NCBI GenBank assembly: GCA_033782935.1
Contig: JAWQEG010000369.1
Coordinates: 1,617,501 to 1,681,500, forward strand
DNA: 64,000 bases
Reading direction: 5' to 3'
Source of the DNA: Petrolisthes cinctipes
Taxonomy: Eukaryota; Arthropoda; Malacostraca; Decapoda; Porcellanidae
Shown: positions 25,142 to 38,007 of the stretch, piece after piece
Layout of the letters: the number at the start of each line of letters is the position of its first letter
Numbering within the stretch: position 1 is the stretch's first letter
Position numbers and translations under genes: made by a program
Notes under the pieces: model-generated
Databases searched by the model: none
The model's input: only the letters and a program-made list of their open reading frames with translations
Told to the model about the DNA's origin: nothing

Positions 25142-27135
25142 AGAGTATTTTCAAAATACATGCTCAAAACATACTGAAAATCGATCTTTTAGGTGCACAA
25201 AAGTCGATATGTGCATGCATCTTCAGTACCCGTTTATATCTCAAATTCAGGCTCAAAACACCCGAAAATTCAATATTTTGGGGTCCCAGAAGCAATCTGT
25301 ACATGCCTACTCAGTGTTAGAGTATTTTCAAAATACAGGCCCAAAACATGCTGAAAATCGATATTTTAGATGCCCAAAGTCAATATGTGCATGTATCTTC
25401 TGTACCCGTTTATATCTCAAATTCAGGCTCAAAACACCCGAAAATTCAATATTTAGGGGTCCCAGAAGCAATCTGTACATGCCTACACAGTGCTAGAATA
25501 TTTTCAAAATATAGGCTAAAAACATGCTAAAAATCGATATTTTAGGTGCCAAAAAATCGATATCTCAAATTCAGTCCCAAAACACCCGAAAATTCGATAT
25601 TTAGAGGTCCCAGAAGGTATCTGTACATACCTACTCCGTGTTAGAGTATTTTCAAAATACATGCTCAAAACATACTGAAAATCGATCTTTTAGGTGCACA
25701 AAAGTCGATATGTGAATGCATCTTCAGTACCCGTTTATATCTCAAATTCAGGCTCAAAACACCCGAAAATTCAATATTTTGGGGTCCCAGAAGCAATCTG
25801 TACATCCCTACTCAGTGTTAGAGTATTTTCAAAATACAGGCCCAAAACATGCTGAAAATCGATATTTTAGATGCCCAAAGTCAATATGTGCATGTATCTT
25901 CTATACCCGTTTATATCTCAAATTTAGGCTCAAAACACCCGAAAATTCAATATTTTGGGGTCCCAGAAGCAATCTGTACATGCCTACTCAGTGCTAGAAT
26001 ATTTTCAAAATATAGGCTAAAAACATGCTAAAAATCGACATTTTAGGTGCCAAAAAATCGATATCTCAAATTCAGTCCCAAAACACCCGAAAATTCGATA
26101 TTTAGAGGTCCCAGAAGGTATCTGTACATGCCTACTCCGTGTTAGAGTATTTTCAAAATACAGGCTAAAAACATACTTAAAATCGATCTTTTAGGTGCCC
26201 AAAAGTCGATATGTGCATGCATCTTCTGTACCCGTTTATATCTCAAATTCTGGCCCTAAACACCCGAAAATCCGATATTTTGGGGTCCCAGAAGCGATCT
26301 GTACATGCCTACTCCGTGTTAGAGTATTTTCAAAATTCAGGCCCAAAACATACTGAAAATCGATATTTTTGGTGCCCAAAGTCAATATGTGCATGTATCT
26401 TCTGTACCCGTTTATATCTCAAATTCAGGCTCAAAACACCCGAAAATTCAATATTTTGGGGTCCCAGAAGCAATCTGTACATGCCTACTCAGTGCTAGAA
26501 TATTTTCAAAATATATGCTAAAAACATGCTAAAAATCGATCTTTTAGGTGCCAAAAATTCGATATCTCAAATTCAGTCCCAAAACACCCGAAAATTCGAT
26601 ATTTAGGGGTCCCAGAAGCGATCTGTACATGCCTACTCCGTGTTAGAGTATTTTCAAAATACATGCTCAAAACATACTGAAAATCGATATTTTAGATGCC
26701 CAAAGTCAATATGTGCATGCATCTTCAGTACCCGTTTATATCTCAAATTCAGGCTCAAAACACCCGAAAATTCAATATTTTGGGGTCCCAGAAGCAATCT
26801 GTACATGCCTACTCCGTGTTAGAGTATTTTTAAAATACAGGCCAAAAACATACTGAAAATCGATCTTTTAGGTGCCCAAAAGTCGATATGTGCATGTATC
26901 TTCTGTACCCGTTTATATCTCAAATTCAGGCTCAAAACACCCGAAAATTCAATATTTTGGGGTCCCAGAAGCAATCTGTTCAGTGCTATAATATTTTCAA
27001 AATATAGGCTAAAAACATGCTAAAAATCGATCTTTTAGGTGCCAAAAAGTCGATATCTCAAATTCAGTCCCAAAACACCGGAAAATTTGATATTTAGGGG
27101 TCCCAGAAGCGATCTGTACATGCCTACTCCGTGTT

Positions 27136-28452
27136 AGAGTATTTTCAAAATACATGCTCAAAACATACTGAAAATCGATCTTTTAGGTGCACAAAAGTCG
27201 ATATGTGCATGCATCTTCAGTACCCGTTTATATCTCAAATTCTGGCTCAAAACACCCGAAAATTCAATATTTTGGGGTCCCAGTAGCAATCTATACATGC
27301 CTACTCAGTGTTAGAGTATTTTCAAAATACAGGCTAAAAACATGCTGAAAATCGATATTTTAGGTGCCAAAAAATCGATATCTCAAATTCAGTCCCAAAA
27401 CACCCGAAAATTCGATATTTAGAGGTCCCAGAAGGTATCTGTATATGCCTACTCCGTGTTAGAGTATTTTCAAAATACATGCTCAAAACATACTGAAAAT
27501 CGATCTTTTAGGTGCACAAAAGTCGATATGTGCATGCATCTTCAGAACCCGTTTATATCTCAAATTCAGGCTCAAAACACCCGAAAATTCCATATTTTGG
27601 GGTCCCAGAATCAATCTGTACATGCCTACTCAGTGTTAGAGTATTTTCAAAATACAGGCCCAAAACATGCTGAAAATCGATATTTTAGATGCCCAAAGTC
27701 AATATGTGCATGTATCTTCTGTACCCGTTTATATCTCAAATTCAGGCTCAAAACACCCGAAAATTCAATATTTTGGGGTCCCAGAAGCAATCTGTACATG
27801 CCTACACAGTGCTTGAATATTTTCAAAATATAGGCTAAAAACATGCTAAAAATCGACATTTTAGGTGCCAAAAAATCGATATATCAAATTCAGTCCCAAA
27901 ACACCCGAAAATTCGATATTTAGAGGTCCCAGAAGGTATCTGTACATGCCTACTCCGTGTTAGAGTATTTTCAAAATACAGGCCAAAAACATACTGAAAA
28001 TCGATCTTTTAGGTGCCCAAAAGTCGATATGTGCATGCATCTTCTGTACCCGTTTATATCTCAAATTCTGGCCCTAAACACCCGAAAATTCAATATTTTG
28101 GGGTCCCAGAAGCGATCTGTACATGCCTACTCCGTGTTAGAGTATTTTCAAAATTCAGGCCCAAAACATGCTGAAAATCGATATTTTTGGTGCCTAAAGT
28201 CAATATGTGCATGTATCTTCTGTACCCGTTTATATCTCAAATTCAGGCTCAAAACACCCGAAAATTCAATATTTTGGGGTCCCAGAAGCAATCTGTACAG
28301 TGCTAGAATATTTTCAAAATATATGCTAAAAACATGCTAAAAATGGATCTTTTAGGTGCCAAAAAGTCGATATCTCAAATTCAGTCCCTAAACACCCGAA
28401 AAATCGATATTTAGGGGTCCCAGAAGCGATCTGTACATGCTTACTCCGTGTT
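27136..28452 (+). repeat. 1317-bp cassette, copy 2
   Basis: It has the same 325-501-491 order and core markers as copy 1. It shares CCCAGTAGCAATC and CTTCAGAACCCG with copy 4 but not with copies 1 and 3. It is followed immediately by copy 3 at 28453, so the two lie head to tail with no units between. Confidence 0.85.
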
Positions 28453-29769
28453 AGAGTATTTTCAAAATACATGCTCAAAACATACTGAAAATCGATCTTT
28501 TAGGTGCACAAAAGTCGATATGTGCATGCATCTTCAGTACCCGTTTATATCTCAAATTCAGGCTCAAAACACCCGAAAATTCAATATTTTAGGGTCCCAG
28601 AAGCAATCTATACATGCCTACTCAGTGTTAGAGTATTTTCAAAATACAGGCTAAAAACATGCTGAAAATCGATATTTTAGGTGCCAAAAAATCGATATCT
28701 CAAATTCAGTCCCAAAACACCCGAAAATTCGATATTTAGAGGTCCCAGAAGGTATCTGTATATGCCTACTCCGTGTTAGAGTATTTTCAAAATACATGCT
28801 CAAAACATACTGAAAATCGATCTTTTAGGTGCACAAAAGTCGATATGTGCATGCATCTTCAGTACCCGTTTATATCTCAAATTCAGGCTCAAAACACCCG
28901 AAAATTCCATATTTTGGGGTCCCAGAAGCAATCTGTACATGCCTACTCAGTGTTAGAGTATTTTCAAAATACAGGCCCAAAACATGCTGAAAATCGATAT
29001 TTTAGATGCCCAAAGTCAATATGTGCATGTACCTTCTGTACCCGTTTATATCTCAAATTCAGGCTCAAAACACCCGAAAATTCAATATTTTGGGGTCCCA
29101 GAAGCAATCTGTGCATGCCTACACAGTGCTTGAATATTTTCAAAATATAGGCTAAAAACATGCTAAAAATCGACATTTTAGGTGCCAAAAAATCGATATA
29201 TCAAAAACAGTCCCAAAACACCCGAAAATTCGATATTTAGAGGTCCCAGAAGGTATCTGTACATGCCTACTCCGTGTTAGAGTATTTTCAAAATACAGGC
29301 TAAAAACATACTGAAAATCGATCTTTTAGGTGCCCAAAAGTCGATATGTGCATGCATCTTCTGTACCCGTTTATATCTCAAATTCTGGCCCTAAACACCC
29401 GAAAATTCAATATTTTGGGGTCCCAGAAGCGATCTGTACATGCCTACTCCGTGTTAGAGTATTTTAAAAATTCAGGCCCAAAACATGCTGAAAATCGATA
29501 TTTTTGGTGCCTAAAGTCAATATGTGCATGTATCTTCTGTACCCGTTTATATCTCAAATTCAGGCTCAAAACACCCGAAAATTCAATATTTTGGGGTCCC
29601 AGAAGAAATCTGTACAGTGCTAGAATATTTTCAAAATATATGCTAAAAACATGCTAAAAATCGATCTTTTAGGTGCCAAAAAGTCGATATCTCAAATTCA
29701 GTCCCTAAACACCCGAAAATTCGATATTTAGGGGTCCCAGAAGCGATCTGTACATGCCTACTCCGTGTT
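28453..29769 (+). repeat. 1317-bp cassette, copy 3
   Basis: It matches copy 1 at an offset of 4628 bp, including TATCAAAAACAG and GAAGAAATCTGTACAG. It is followed by a 503-bp trimer not present after copy 1. Confidence 0.85.
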
Positions 29770-32266
29770 AGAGTATTTTCAAAATACATGCTCAAAACAT
29801 ACTGAAAATCGATCTTTTAGGTGCACAAAAGTCGATATGTGCATGCATCTTCAGTACCCGTTTATATCTCAAATTCAGGCTCAAAACACCCGAAAATTCG
29901 ATATTTTGGGGTCCCAGAAGCGATCTGTACATGCCTACTCCGTGTTAGAGTATTTTCAAAATTCAGGCCCAAAACATGCTGAAAATCGATATTTTTGGTG
30001 CCCAAAGTCAATATGTGCATGTATATCTTCTGTACCCGTTTATATCTCAAATTCAGGCTCAAAACACCCGAAAATTCAATATTTTGGGGTCCCAGAAGCA
30101 ATCTGTACATGCCTACTCAGTGCTAGAATATTTTCAAAATATAGGCTAAAAACATGCTAAAAATCGATCTTTTAGGTGCCAAAAAGTCGATATCTCAAAT
30201 TCAGTCCCAAAACACCCGAAAATTCGATATTTAGGGGTCCCAGAAGCGATCTGTACATGCCTACTCCGTGTTAGAGTATTTTCAAAATACATGCTCAAAA
30301 CATACTGAAAATCGATCTTTTAGGTGCACAAAAGTCGATATGTGCATGCATCTTCAGTACCCGTTTATATCTCAAATTCAGGCTCAAAACACCCGAAAAT
30401 TCAATATTTTGGGGTCCCAGAAGCAATCTGTACATGCCTACTCAGTGTTAGAGTATTTTCAAAATACAGGCCCAAAACATGCTGAAAATCGATATTTTAG
30501 ATGCCCAAAGTCAATATGTGCATGTATCTTCTGTACCCGTTTATATCTCAAATTCAGGCTCAAAACACCCGAAAATTCAATATTTAGGGGTCCCAGAAGC
30601 AATCTGTACATGCCTAAACAGTGCTAGAATATTTTCAAAATATAGGCTAAAAACATGCTAAAAATCGATATTTTAGGTGCCAAAAAATCGATATCTCAAA
30701 TTCAGTCCCAAAACACCCGAAAATTCGATATTTAGAGGTCCCAGAAGGTATCTGTACATACCTACTCCGTGTTAGAGTATTTTCAAAATACATGCTCAAA
30801 ACATACTGAAAATCGATCTTTTAGGTGCACAAAAGTCGATATGTGAATGCATCTTCAGTACCCGTTTATATCTCAAATTCAGGCTCAAAACACCCGAAAA
30901 TTCAATATTTTGGGGTCCCAGAAGCAATCTGTACATCCCTACTCAGTGTTAGAGTATTTTCAAAATACAGGCCCAAAACATGCTGAAAATCGATATTTTA
31001 GATGCCCAAAGTCAATATGTGCATGTATCTTCTGTACCCGTTTATATCTCAAATTTAGGCTCAAAACACCCGAAAATTCAATATTTTGGGGTCCCAGAAG
31101 CAATCTGTACATGCCTACTCAGTGCTAGAATATTTTCAAAATATAGGCTAAAAACATGCTAAAAATCGACATTTTAGGTGCCAAAAAATCGATATCTCAA
31201 ATTCAGTCCCAAAACACCCGAAAATTCGATATTTAGAGGTCCCAGAAGGTATCTGTACATGCCTACTCCGTGTTAGAGTATTTTCAAAATACAGGCTAAA
31301 AACATACTTAAAATCGATCTTTTAGGTGCCCAAAAGTCGATATGTGCATGCATCTTCTGTACCCGTTTATATCTCAAATTCTGGCCCTAAACACCCGAAA
31401 ATCCGATATTTTGGGGTCCCAGAAGCGATCTGTACATGCCTACTCCGTGTTAGAGTATTTTCAAAATTCAGGCCCAAAACATACTGAAAATCGATATTTT
31501 TGGTGCCCAAAGTCAATATGTGCATGTATCTTCTGTACCCGTTTATATCTCAAATTCAGGCTCAAAACACCCGAAAATTCAATATTTTGGGGTCCCAGAA
31601 GCAATCTGTACATGCCTACTCAGTGCTAGAATATTTTCAAAATATATGCTAAAAACATGCTAAAAATCGATCTTTTAGGTGCCAAAAATTCGATATCTCA
31701 AATTCAGTCCCAAAACACCCGAAAATTCGATATTTAGGGGTCCCAGAAGCGATCTGTACATGCCTACTCCGTGTTAGAGTATTTTCAAAATACATGCTCA
31801 AAACATACTGAAAATCGATATTTTAGATGCCCAAAGTCAATATGTGCATGCATCTTCAGTACCCGTTTATATCTCAAATTCAGGCTCAAAACACCCGAAA
31901 ATTCAATATTTTGGGGTCCCAGAAGCAATCTGTACATGCCTACTCCGTGTTAGAGTATTTTCAAAATACAGGCCAAAAACATACTGAAAATCGATCTTTT
32001 AGGTGCCCAAAAGTCGATATGTGCATGTATCTTCTGTACCCGTTTATATCTCAAATTCAGGCTCAAAACACCCGAAAATTCAATATTTTGGGGTCCCAGA
32101 AGCAATCTGTACAGTGCTATAATATTTTCAAAATATAGGCTAAAAACATGCTAAAAATCGATCTTTTAGGTGCCAAAAAGTCGATATCTCAAATTCAGTC
32201 CCAAAACACCGGAAAATTTGATATTTAGGGGTCCCAGAAGCGATCTGTACATGCCTACTCCGTGTT

Positions 32267-33583
32267 AGAGTATTTTCAAAATACATGCTCAAAACATACT
32301 GAAAATCGATCTTTTAGGTGCACAAAAGTCGATATGTGCATGCATCTTCAGTACCCGTTTATATCTCAAATTCTGGCTCAAAACACCCGAAAATTCAATA
32401 TTTTGGGGTCCCAGTAGCAATCTATACATGCCTACTCAGTGTTAGAGTATTTTCAAAATACAGGCTAAAAACATGCTGAAAATCGATATTTTAGGTGCCA
32501 AAAAATCGATATCTCAAATTCAGTCCCAAAACACCCGAAAATTCGATATTTAGAGGTCCCAGAAGGTATCTGTATATGCCTACTCCGTGTTAGAGTATTT
32601 TTAAAATACATGCTCAAAACATACTGAAAATCGATCTTTTAGGTGCACAAAAGTCGATATGTGCATGCATCTTCAGAACCCGTTTATATCTCAAATTCAG
32701 GCTCAAAACACCCGAAAATTCCATATTTTGGGGTCCCAGAATCAATCTGTACATGCCTACTCAGTGTTAGAGTATTTTCAAAATACAGGCCCAAAACATG
32801 CTGAAAATCGATATTTTAGATGCCCAAAGTCAATATGTGCATGTATCTTCTGTACCCGTTTATATCTCAAATTCAGGCTCAAAACACCCGAAAATTCAAT
32901 ATTTTGGGGTCCCAGAAGCAATCTGTACATGCCTACACAGTGCTTGAATATTTTCAAAATATAGGCTAAAAACATGCTAAAAATCGACATTTTAGGTGCC
33001 AAAAAATCGATATATCAAATTCAGTCCCAAAACACCCGAAAATTCGATATTTAGAGGTCCCAGAAGGTATCTGTACATGCCTACTCCGTGTTAGAGTATT
33101 TTCAAAATACAGGCCAAAAACATACTGAAAATCGATCTTTTAGGTGCCCAAAAGTCGATATGTGCATGCATCTTCTGTACCCGTTTATATCTCAAATTCT
33201 GGCCCTAAACACCCGAAAATTCAATATTTTGGGGTCCCAGAAGCGATCTGTACATGCCTACTCCGTGTTAGAGTATTTTCAAAATTCAGGCCCAAAACAT
33301 GCTGAAAATCGATATTTTTGGTGCCTAAAGTCAATATGTGCATGTATCTTCTGTACCCGTTTATATCTCAAATTCAGGCTCAAAACACCCGAAAATTCAA
33401 TATTTTGGGGTCCCAGAAGCAATCTGTACAGTGCTAGAATATTTTCAAAATATATGCTAAAAACATGCTAAAAATCGATCTTTTAGGTGCCAAAAAGTCG
33501 ATATCTCAAATTCAGTCCCTAAACACCCGAAAAATCGATATTTAGGGGTCCCAGAAGCGATCTGTACATGCCTACTCCGTGTT
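32267..33583 (+). repeat. 1317-bp cassette, copy 4
   Basis: It matches copy 2 at an offset of 5131 bp, including CCCAGTAGC and CAGAACCCG. It is followed by the same 503-bp AT-insertion trimer that follows copy 3 (33584, compared with 29770). Confidence 0.85.
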
Positions 33584-36500
33584 AGAGTATTTTCAAAATA
33601 CATGCTCAAAACATACTGAAAATCGATCTTTTAGGTGCACAAAAGTCGATATGTGCATGCATCTTCAGTACCCGTTTATATCTCAAATTCAGGCTCAAAA
33701 CACCCGAAAATTCGATATTTTGGGGTCCCAGAAGCGATCTGTACATGCCTACTCCGTGTTAGAGTATTTTCAAAATTCAGGCCCAAAACATGCTGAAAAT
33801 CGATATTTTTGGTGCCCAAAGTCAATATGTGCATGTATATCTTCTGTACCCGTTTATATCTCAAATTCAGGCTCAAAACACCCGAAAATTCAATATTTTG
33901 GGGTCCCAGAAGCAATCTGTACATGCCTACTCAGTGCTAGAATATTTTCAAAATATAGGCTAAAAACATGCTAAAAATCGATCTTTTAGGTGCCAAAAAG
34001 TCGATATCTCAAATTCAGTCCCAAAACACCCGAAAATTCGATATTTAGGGGTCCCAGAAGCGATCTGTACATGCCTACTCCGTGTTAGAGTATTTTCAAA
34101 ATACATGCTCAAAACATACTGAAAATCGATCTTTTAGGTGCACAAAAGTCGATATGTGCATGCATCTTCAGTACCCGTTTATATCTCAAATTCAGGCTCA
34201 AAACACCCGAAAATTCAATATTTTGGGGTCCCAGAAGCAATCTGTACATGCCTACTCAGTGTTAGAGTATTTTCAAAATACAGGCCCAAAACATGCTGAA
34301 AATCGATATTTTAGATGCCCAAAGTCAATATGTGCATGTATCTTCTGTACCCGTTTATATCTCAAATTCAGGCTCAAAACACCCGAAAATTCAATATTTT
34401 GGGGTCCCAGAAGCAATCTGTACATGCCTACACAGTGCTAGAATATTTTCAAAATATAGGCTAAAAACATGCTAAAAATCGATATTTTAGGTGCCAAAAA
34501 ATCGATATCTCAAATTCAGTCCGAAAACACCCGAAAATTCGATATTTAGAGGTCCCAGAAGGTATCTGTACATACCTACTCCTTGTTAGAGTATTTTCAA
34601 AATACATGCTCAAAACATACTGAAAATCGATCTTTTAGGTGCCCAAAAGTCGATATGTGCATGCATCTTCTGTATCCGTTTATATCTCAAATTCTGGCCC
34701 TAAACACCCGAAAATCCGATATTTTGGGGTCCCAGAAGCGATCTGTACATGCCTACTCCGTGTTAGAGTATTTTCAAAATTCAGGCCCAAAACATGCTGA
34801 AAATCGATATTTTTGGTGCCCAAAGTCAATATGTGCATGTATCTTCTGTACCCGTTTATATCTCAAATTCAGGCTCAAAACACCCGAAAATTCAATATTT
34901 TGGGGTCCCAGAAGCAATCTGTACATGCCTACTCAGTGCTAGAATATTTTCAAAAAATATGCTAAAAACATGCTAAAAATCGATCTTTTAGGTGCCAAAA
35001 AGTCGATATCTCAAATTCAGTCCCAAAACACCCGAAAATTCGATATTTAGGGGTCCCAGAAGCGATCTGTACATGCCTACTCCGTGTTAGAGTATTTTCA
35101 AAATGCATGCTCAAAACATACTGAAAATCGATCTTTTAGGTGCACAAAAGTCGATATGTGCATGCATCTTCAGTACCCGTTTATATCTCAAATTCAGGCT
35201 CAAAACACCCGTAAATTCGATATTTTGGGGTCCCAGAAGCGATCTGTACATGCCTACTCCGTGTTAGAGTATTTTCAAAATTCAGGCCCAAAACATGCTG
35301 AAAATCGATATTTTTGGTGCCCAAAGTCAATATGTGCATGTATATCTTCTGTACCCGTTTATATCTCAAATTCAGGCTCAAAACACCCGAAAATTCAATA
35401 TTTTGGGGTCCCAGAAGCAATCTGTATATGCCTACTCAGTGCTAGAATATTTTCAAAATATAGGCTAAAAACATGCTAAAAATCGAACTTTTAGGTGCCA
35501 AAAAGTCGATATCTCAAATTCAGTCCCAAAACACCCGAAAATTCGATATTTAGGGGTCCCAGAAGCGATCTGTACATGCCTACTCCGTGTTAGAGTATTT
35601 TCAAAATACATGCTCAAAACATACTGAAAATCGATCTTTTAGGTGCACAAAAGTCGATATGTGCATGCATCTTCAGTACCCGTTTATATCTCAAATTCAG
35701 GCTCAAAACACCCGAAAATTCAATATTTTGGGGTCCCTGAAGCAATCTGTACATCACTACTCAGTGTTAGAGTATTTTCAAAATACAGGCCCAAAACATG
35801 CTGAAAATCGATATTTTAGATGCCCAAAGTCAATATGTGCATGTATCTTCTGTACCCGTTTATATCTCAAATTCAGGCTCAAAACACCCGAAAATTCAAT
35901 ATTTTGGGGTCCCAGAAGCAATCTGTACATGCCTACACAGTGCTAGAATATTTTCAAAATATAGGCTAAAAACATGCTAAAAATCGACATTTTAGGTGCC
36001 AAAAAATCGATATCTCAAATTCAGTCCCAAAACACCCGAAAATTCGATATTTAGAGGTCCCAGAAGGTATCTGTACATGCCTACTCCGTGTTAGAGTATT
36101 TTCAAAATACAGGCTAAAAACATACTGAAAATCGATCTTTTAGGTGCCCAAAAGTCGATATGTGCATGCATCTTCTGTACCCGTTTATATCTCAAATTCT
36201 GGCCCTAAACACCCGAAAATTCTATATTTTGGGGTCCCAGAAGCGATCTGTACATGCCTACTCCGTGTTAGAGTATTTTCAAAATTCAGGCCCAAAACAT
36301 GCTGAAAATCGATATTTTTGGTGCCCAAAGTGAATATGTGCATGTATCTTCTGTACCCGTTTATATCTCAAATTCAGGCTCAAAACACCCGAAAATTCAA
36401 TATTTTGGGGTCCCAGAAGCAATCTGTACAGTGCTAGAATATTTTCAAAATATAGGCTAAAAACATGCTAAAAATCGATCTTTTAGGTGCCAAAAAGTCG

Positions 36501-37584
36501 ATATCTCAAATTCAGCCCCAAAACACCCGAAAATTCGATATTTAGGGGTCCCAGAAGCGATCTGTACATGCCTACTCAGTGTTAGAGTATTTTCAAAATA
36601 CATGCTCAAAACATACTGAAAATCGATCCTTTAGGTGCACAAAAGTCGATATGTGCATGCATCTTCAGTACCCGTTTATATCTCAAATTCAGGCTCAAAA
36701 CACCCGAAAATTCGAAATTTTGGGGTCCCCAAAGCGATCTGTACATGCCTACTCCGTGTTAGAGTATTTTCAAAATTCAGGCCCAAAACATGCTGAAAAT
36801 CGATATTTTTGGTGCCCAAAGTCAATATGTGCATGTATCTTCTGTACCCGTTTATATCTCAAATTCAGGCTCAAAACACCCGAAAATTCAATATTTTGGG
36901 GTCCCAGAAGCAATCTGTACATGCCTACACAGTGCTAGAATATTTTCAAAATATAGGCTAAAAACATGCTAAAAATCGATCTTTTAGGTGCCAAAAAGTC
37001 GATATCTCAAATTCAGTCCCAAAACACCCGAAAATTCGATATTTAGGGGTCCCAGAAGCGATCTGTACATGCCTACTCCGTGTTAGAGTATTTTCAAAAT
37101 ACATGCTCAAATCATACTGAAAATCGATCTTTTAGGTGCACAAAAGTCGATATGTGCATGCATCTTCAGTACCCGTTTATATCTCAAATTCAGGCTCAAA
37201 ACACCCGAAAATTCAATATTTTGGGGTCCCAGAAGCAATCTGTACATGCCTACTCAGTGTTAGAGTATTTTCAAAATACAGGCCCAAAATATGCTGAAAA
37301 TCGATATTTTAGATGCCCAAAGTCAATATGTGCATGTATCTTCTGTACCCGTTTATATCTCAAATTCAGGCTCAAAACACCCGAAAATTCAATATTTTGG
37401 GGTCCCAGAAGCAATCTGTACATGCCTACACAGTGCTAGAATATTTTCAAAATATAGGCTAAAAACATGCTAAAAATCGACATTTTAGGTGCAAAAAATC
37501 GATATCTCAAATTCAGTCCCAAAACACCCGAAAATTCGATATTTAGAGGTCCCAGAAGGTATCTGTACATGCCTACTCCGTGTT

Positions 37585-37761
37585 AGAGTATTTTCAAAAT
37601 ACAGGCCAAAAACATACTGAAAATCGATCTTTTAGGTGCCCAAAAGTCGATATGTGCATGCATCTTCTGTACCCGTTTATATCTCAAATTCTGGCCCTAA
37701 ACACCCGAAAATTCGATATTTTGGGGTCCCAGAAGCGATCTGTACATGCCTACTCCGTGTT
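37585..37761 (+). repeat. Reference L1 monomer (177 bp)
   Basis: This is a typical long monomer of class L1, first in an L1-L2-S trimer. Diagnostic features are ACATACTGAAAATCGATC in the first third, an extra A in CCCAAAAGTCGATATG, and GTGCATGCATCTTC, which holds the 8-bp palindrome TGCATGCA. Two flavours occur. One, as here, reads CAGGCCAAAAAC with TTCTGGCCCTAAACACC. The other, for example 38086-38262, reads CATGCTCAAAAC with GTGCACAAAAG and CTTCAGTACCC. Both are 177 bp and both normally follow an S monomer, so the flavours mark alternative kinds of higher-order unit. Confidence 0.95.
37588..37602. repeat. Dyad GTATTTT-C-AAAATAC at the monomer start
   Basis: A perfect inverted repeat with 7-bp arms and a 1-bp spacer lies at bases 4-18 of the L1 monomer. 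The same place in S monomers is also perfect but with a changed outer pair (37941-37955). In the L2 flavour with AAAATTC one of seven pairs is lost; in the L2 flavour with AAAATAC it is intact. So short dyads recur at nearly every monomer boundary. Any protein-binding or cruciform role is inference. Confidence 0.85.
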
Positions 37762-37937
37762 AGAGTATTTTCAAAATTCAGGCCCAAAACATGCTGAAAA
37801 TCGATATTTTTGGTGCCCAAAGTCAATATGTGCATGTATCTTCTGTACCCGTTTATATCTCAAATTCAGGCTCAAAACACCCGAAAATTCAATATTTTGG
37901 GGTCCCAGAAGCAATCTGTACATGCCTACTCAGTGCT
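37762..37937 (+). repeat. Reference L2 monomer (176 bp)
   Basis: This is a typical class L2 monomer. Diagnostic features are CATGCTGAAAATCGATAT, GTGCCCAAAGTCAATATG (one A fewer than L1) and GCATGTATCTTC, in which the NsiI/SphI-like palindrome of L1 is destroyed by one C-to-T change. Two flavours exist: this one with AAAATTCAGGCCC and GATATTTTTGG, and another with AAAATACAGGCCC and GATATTTTAGATGCC (for example 37262-37437). L2 normally sits between L1 and S, but it also follows S directly in many 324-bp dimers. Counted base by base, this class is about 39% GC. Confidence 0.95.
37771..37859 (+). repeat. First half-monomer subrepeat (about 89 bp)
   Basis: The long monomer contains an internal ancient duplication. 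This half begins TCAAAATTCAGGCCCAAAAC and continues through GAAAATCGATATTTTTGG, GTGCCCAAAG, CAATATGTGCATG and TTCTGTACCC. The second half (37860-37946) has the same elements in the same order and nearly the same spacing. My hand alignment gives roughly 70% identity with a few 1-bp gaps. The 29 bp missing from S monomers come from the 3' end of this half. Confidence 0.75.
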
Positions 37938-37946
37938 AGAATATTT
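37860..37946 (+). repeat. Second half-monomer subrepeat (about 87 bp)
   Basis: This half begins TCAAATTCAGGCTCAAAAC and continues through GAAAATTCAATATTTTGG, GGTCCCAGAAG, CAATCTGTACATG and CTCAGTG, ending nine bases into the next monomer. It is colinear with the first half (37771-37859). The L1 flavour with CTTCAGTACCC in its first half resembles this half's CTCAGTG slightly better than the CTTCTGTACCC form does, as expected if the halves share an ancestor. Confidence 0.75.
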
Positions 37947-37955
37947 TCAAAATAT
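37941..37955. repeat. Dyad ATATTTT-C-AAAATAT of the S monomer
   Basis: This is the S-class version of the boundary dyad, again with perfect 7-bp arms and a 1-bp spacer. Relative to L monomers both members of the outermost pair have changed (G to A on the left, C to T on the right), so the symmetry is kept. Examples include 325-342 and most other S starts. Confidence 0.85.
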
Positions 37956-38001
37956 AGGCTAAAAACATGCTAAAAATCGATCTTTTAGGTGCCAAAAAGT
38001 C

Positions 38002-38007
38002 GATATC
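38002..38007. other. Deletion junction of the S monomer, forming GATATC
   Basis: The 29-bp deletion that defines S lies between two ATAT tetranucleotides, so the product keeps one ATAT and reads GATATC, an EcoRV site. In long monomers the two flanks read GATATG and TATATC, and neither is a site. The 4-bp microhomology suggests replication slippage or microhomology-mediated loss as the origin. Some S copies have since lost the site by an extra AT (GATATAT), for example near 2532, 7141, 10789, 21431, 24568, 27887, 29206, 33010 and 53350. Confidence 0.9.

Larger units (their letters stand above)
23825..35591 (+). repeat. Region 5: multi-unit blocks built around a 1317-bp cassette
   Basis: Unit lengths from 23825 are 325, 501, 491, 501, 501, 501, 491, 325, 501, 491, 325, 501, 491, 503, 501, 501, 501, 491, 325, 501, 491, 503, 501, 501 and 503 bp. 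The 325-501-491 trio appears four times. 25142-28452 corresponds to 30273-33583 at an offset of 5131 bp, and 23825-25141 to 28453-29769 at 4628 bp. The 503-bp units carry an extra AT (GCATGTATATCTTC, near 30020, 33834 and 35339). Confidence 0.85.

Noticed and set aside
37588..37602. The boundary dyad as a bacterial-style terminator or operator
   Set aside because: The arms are almost pure A/T with a 1-bp loop, there is no gene nearby, and the element recurs in nearly every monomer.
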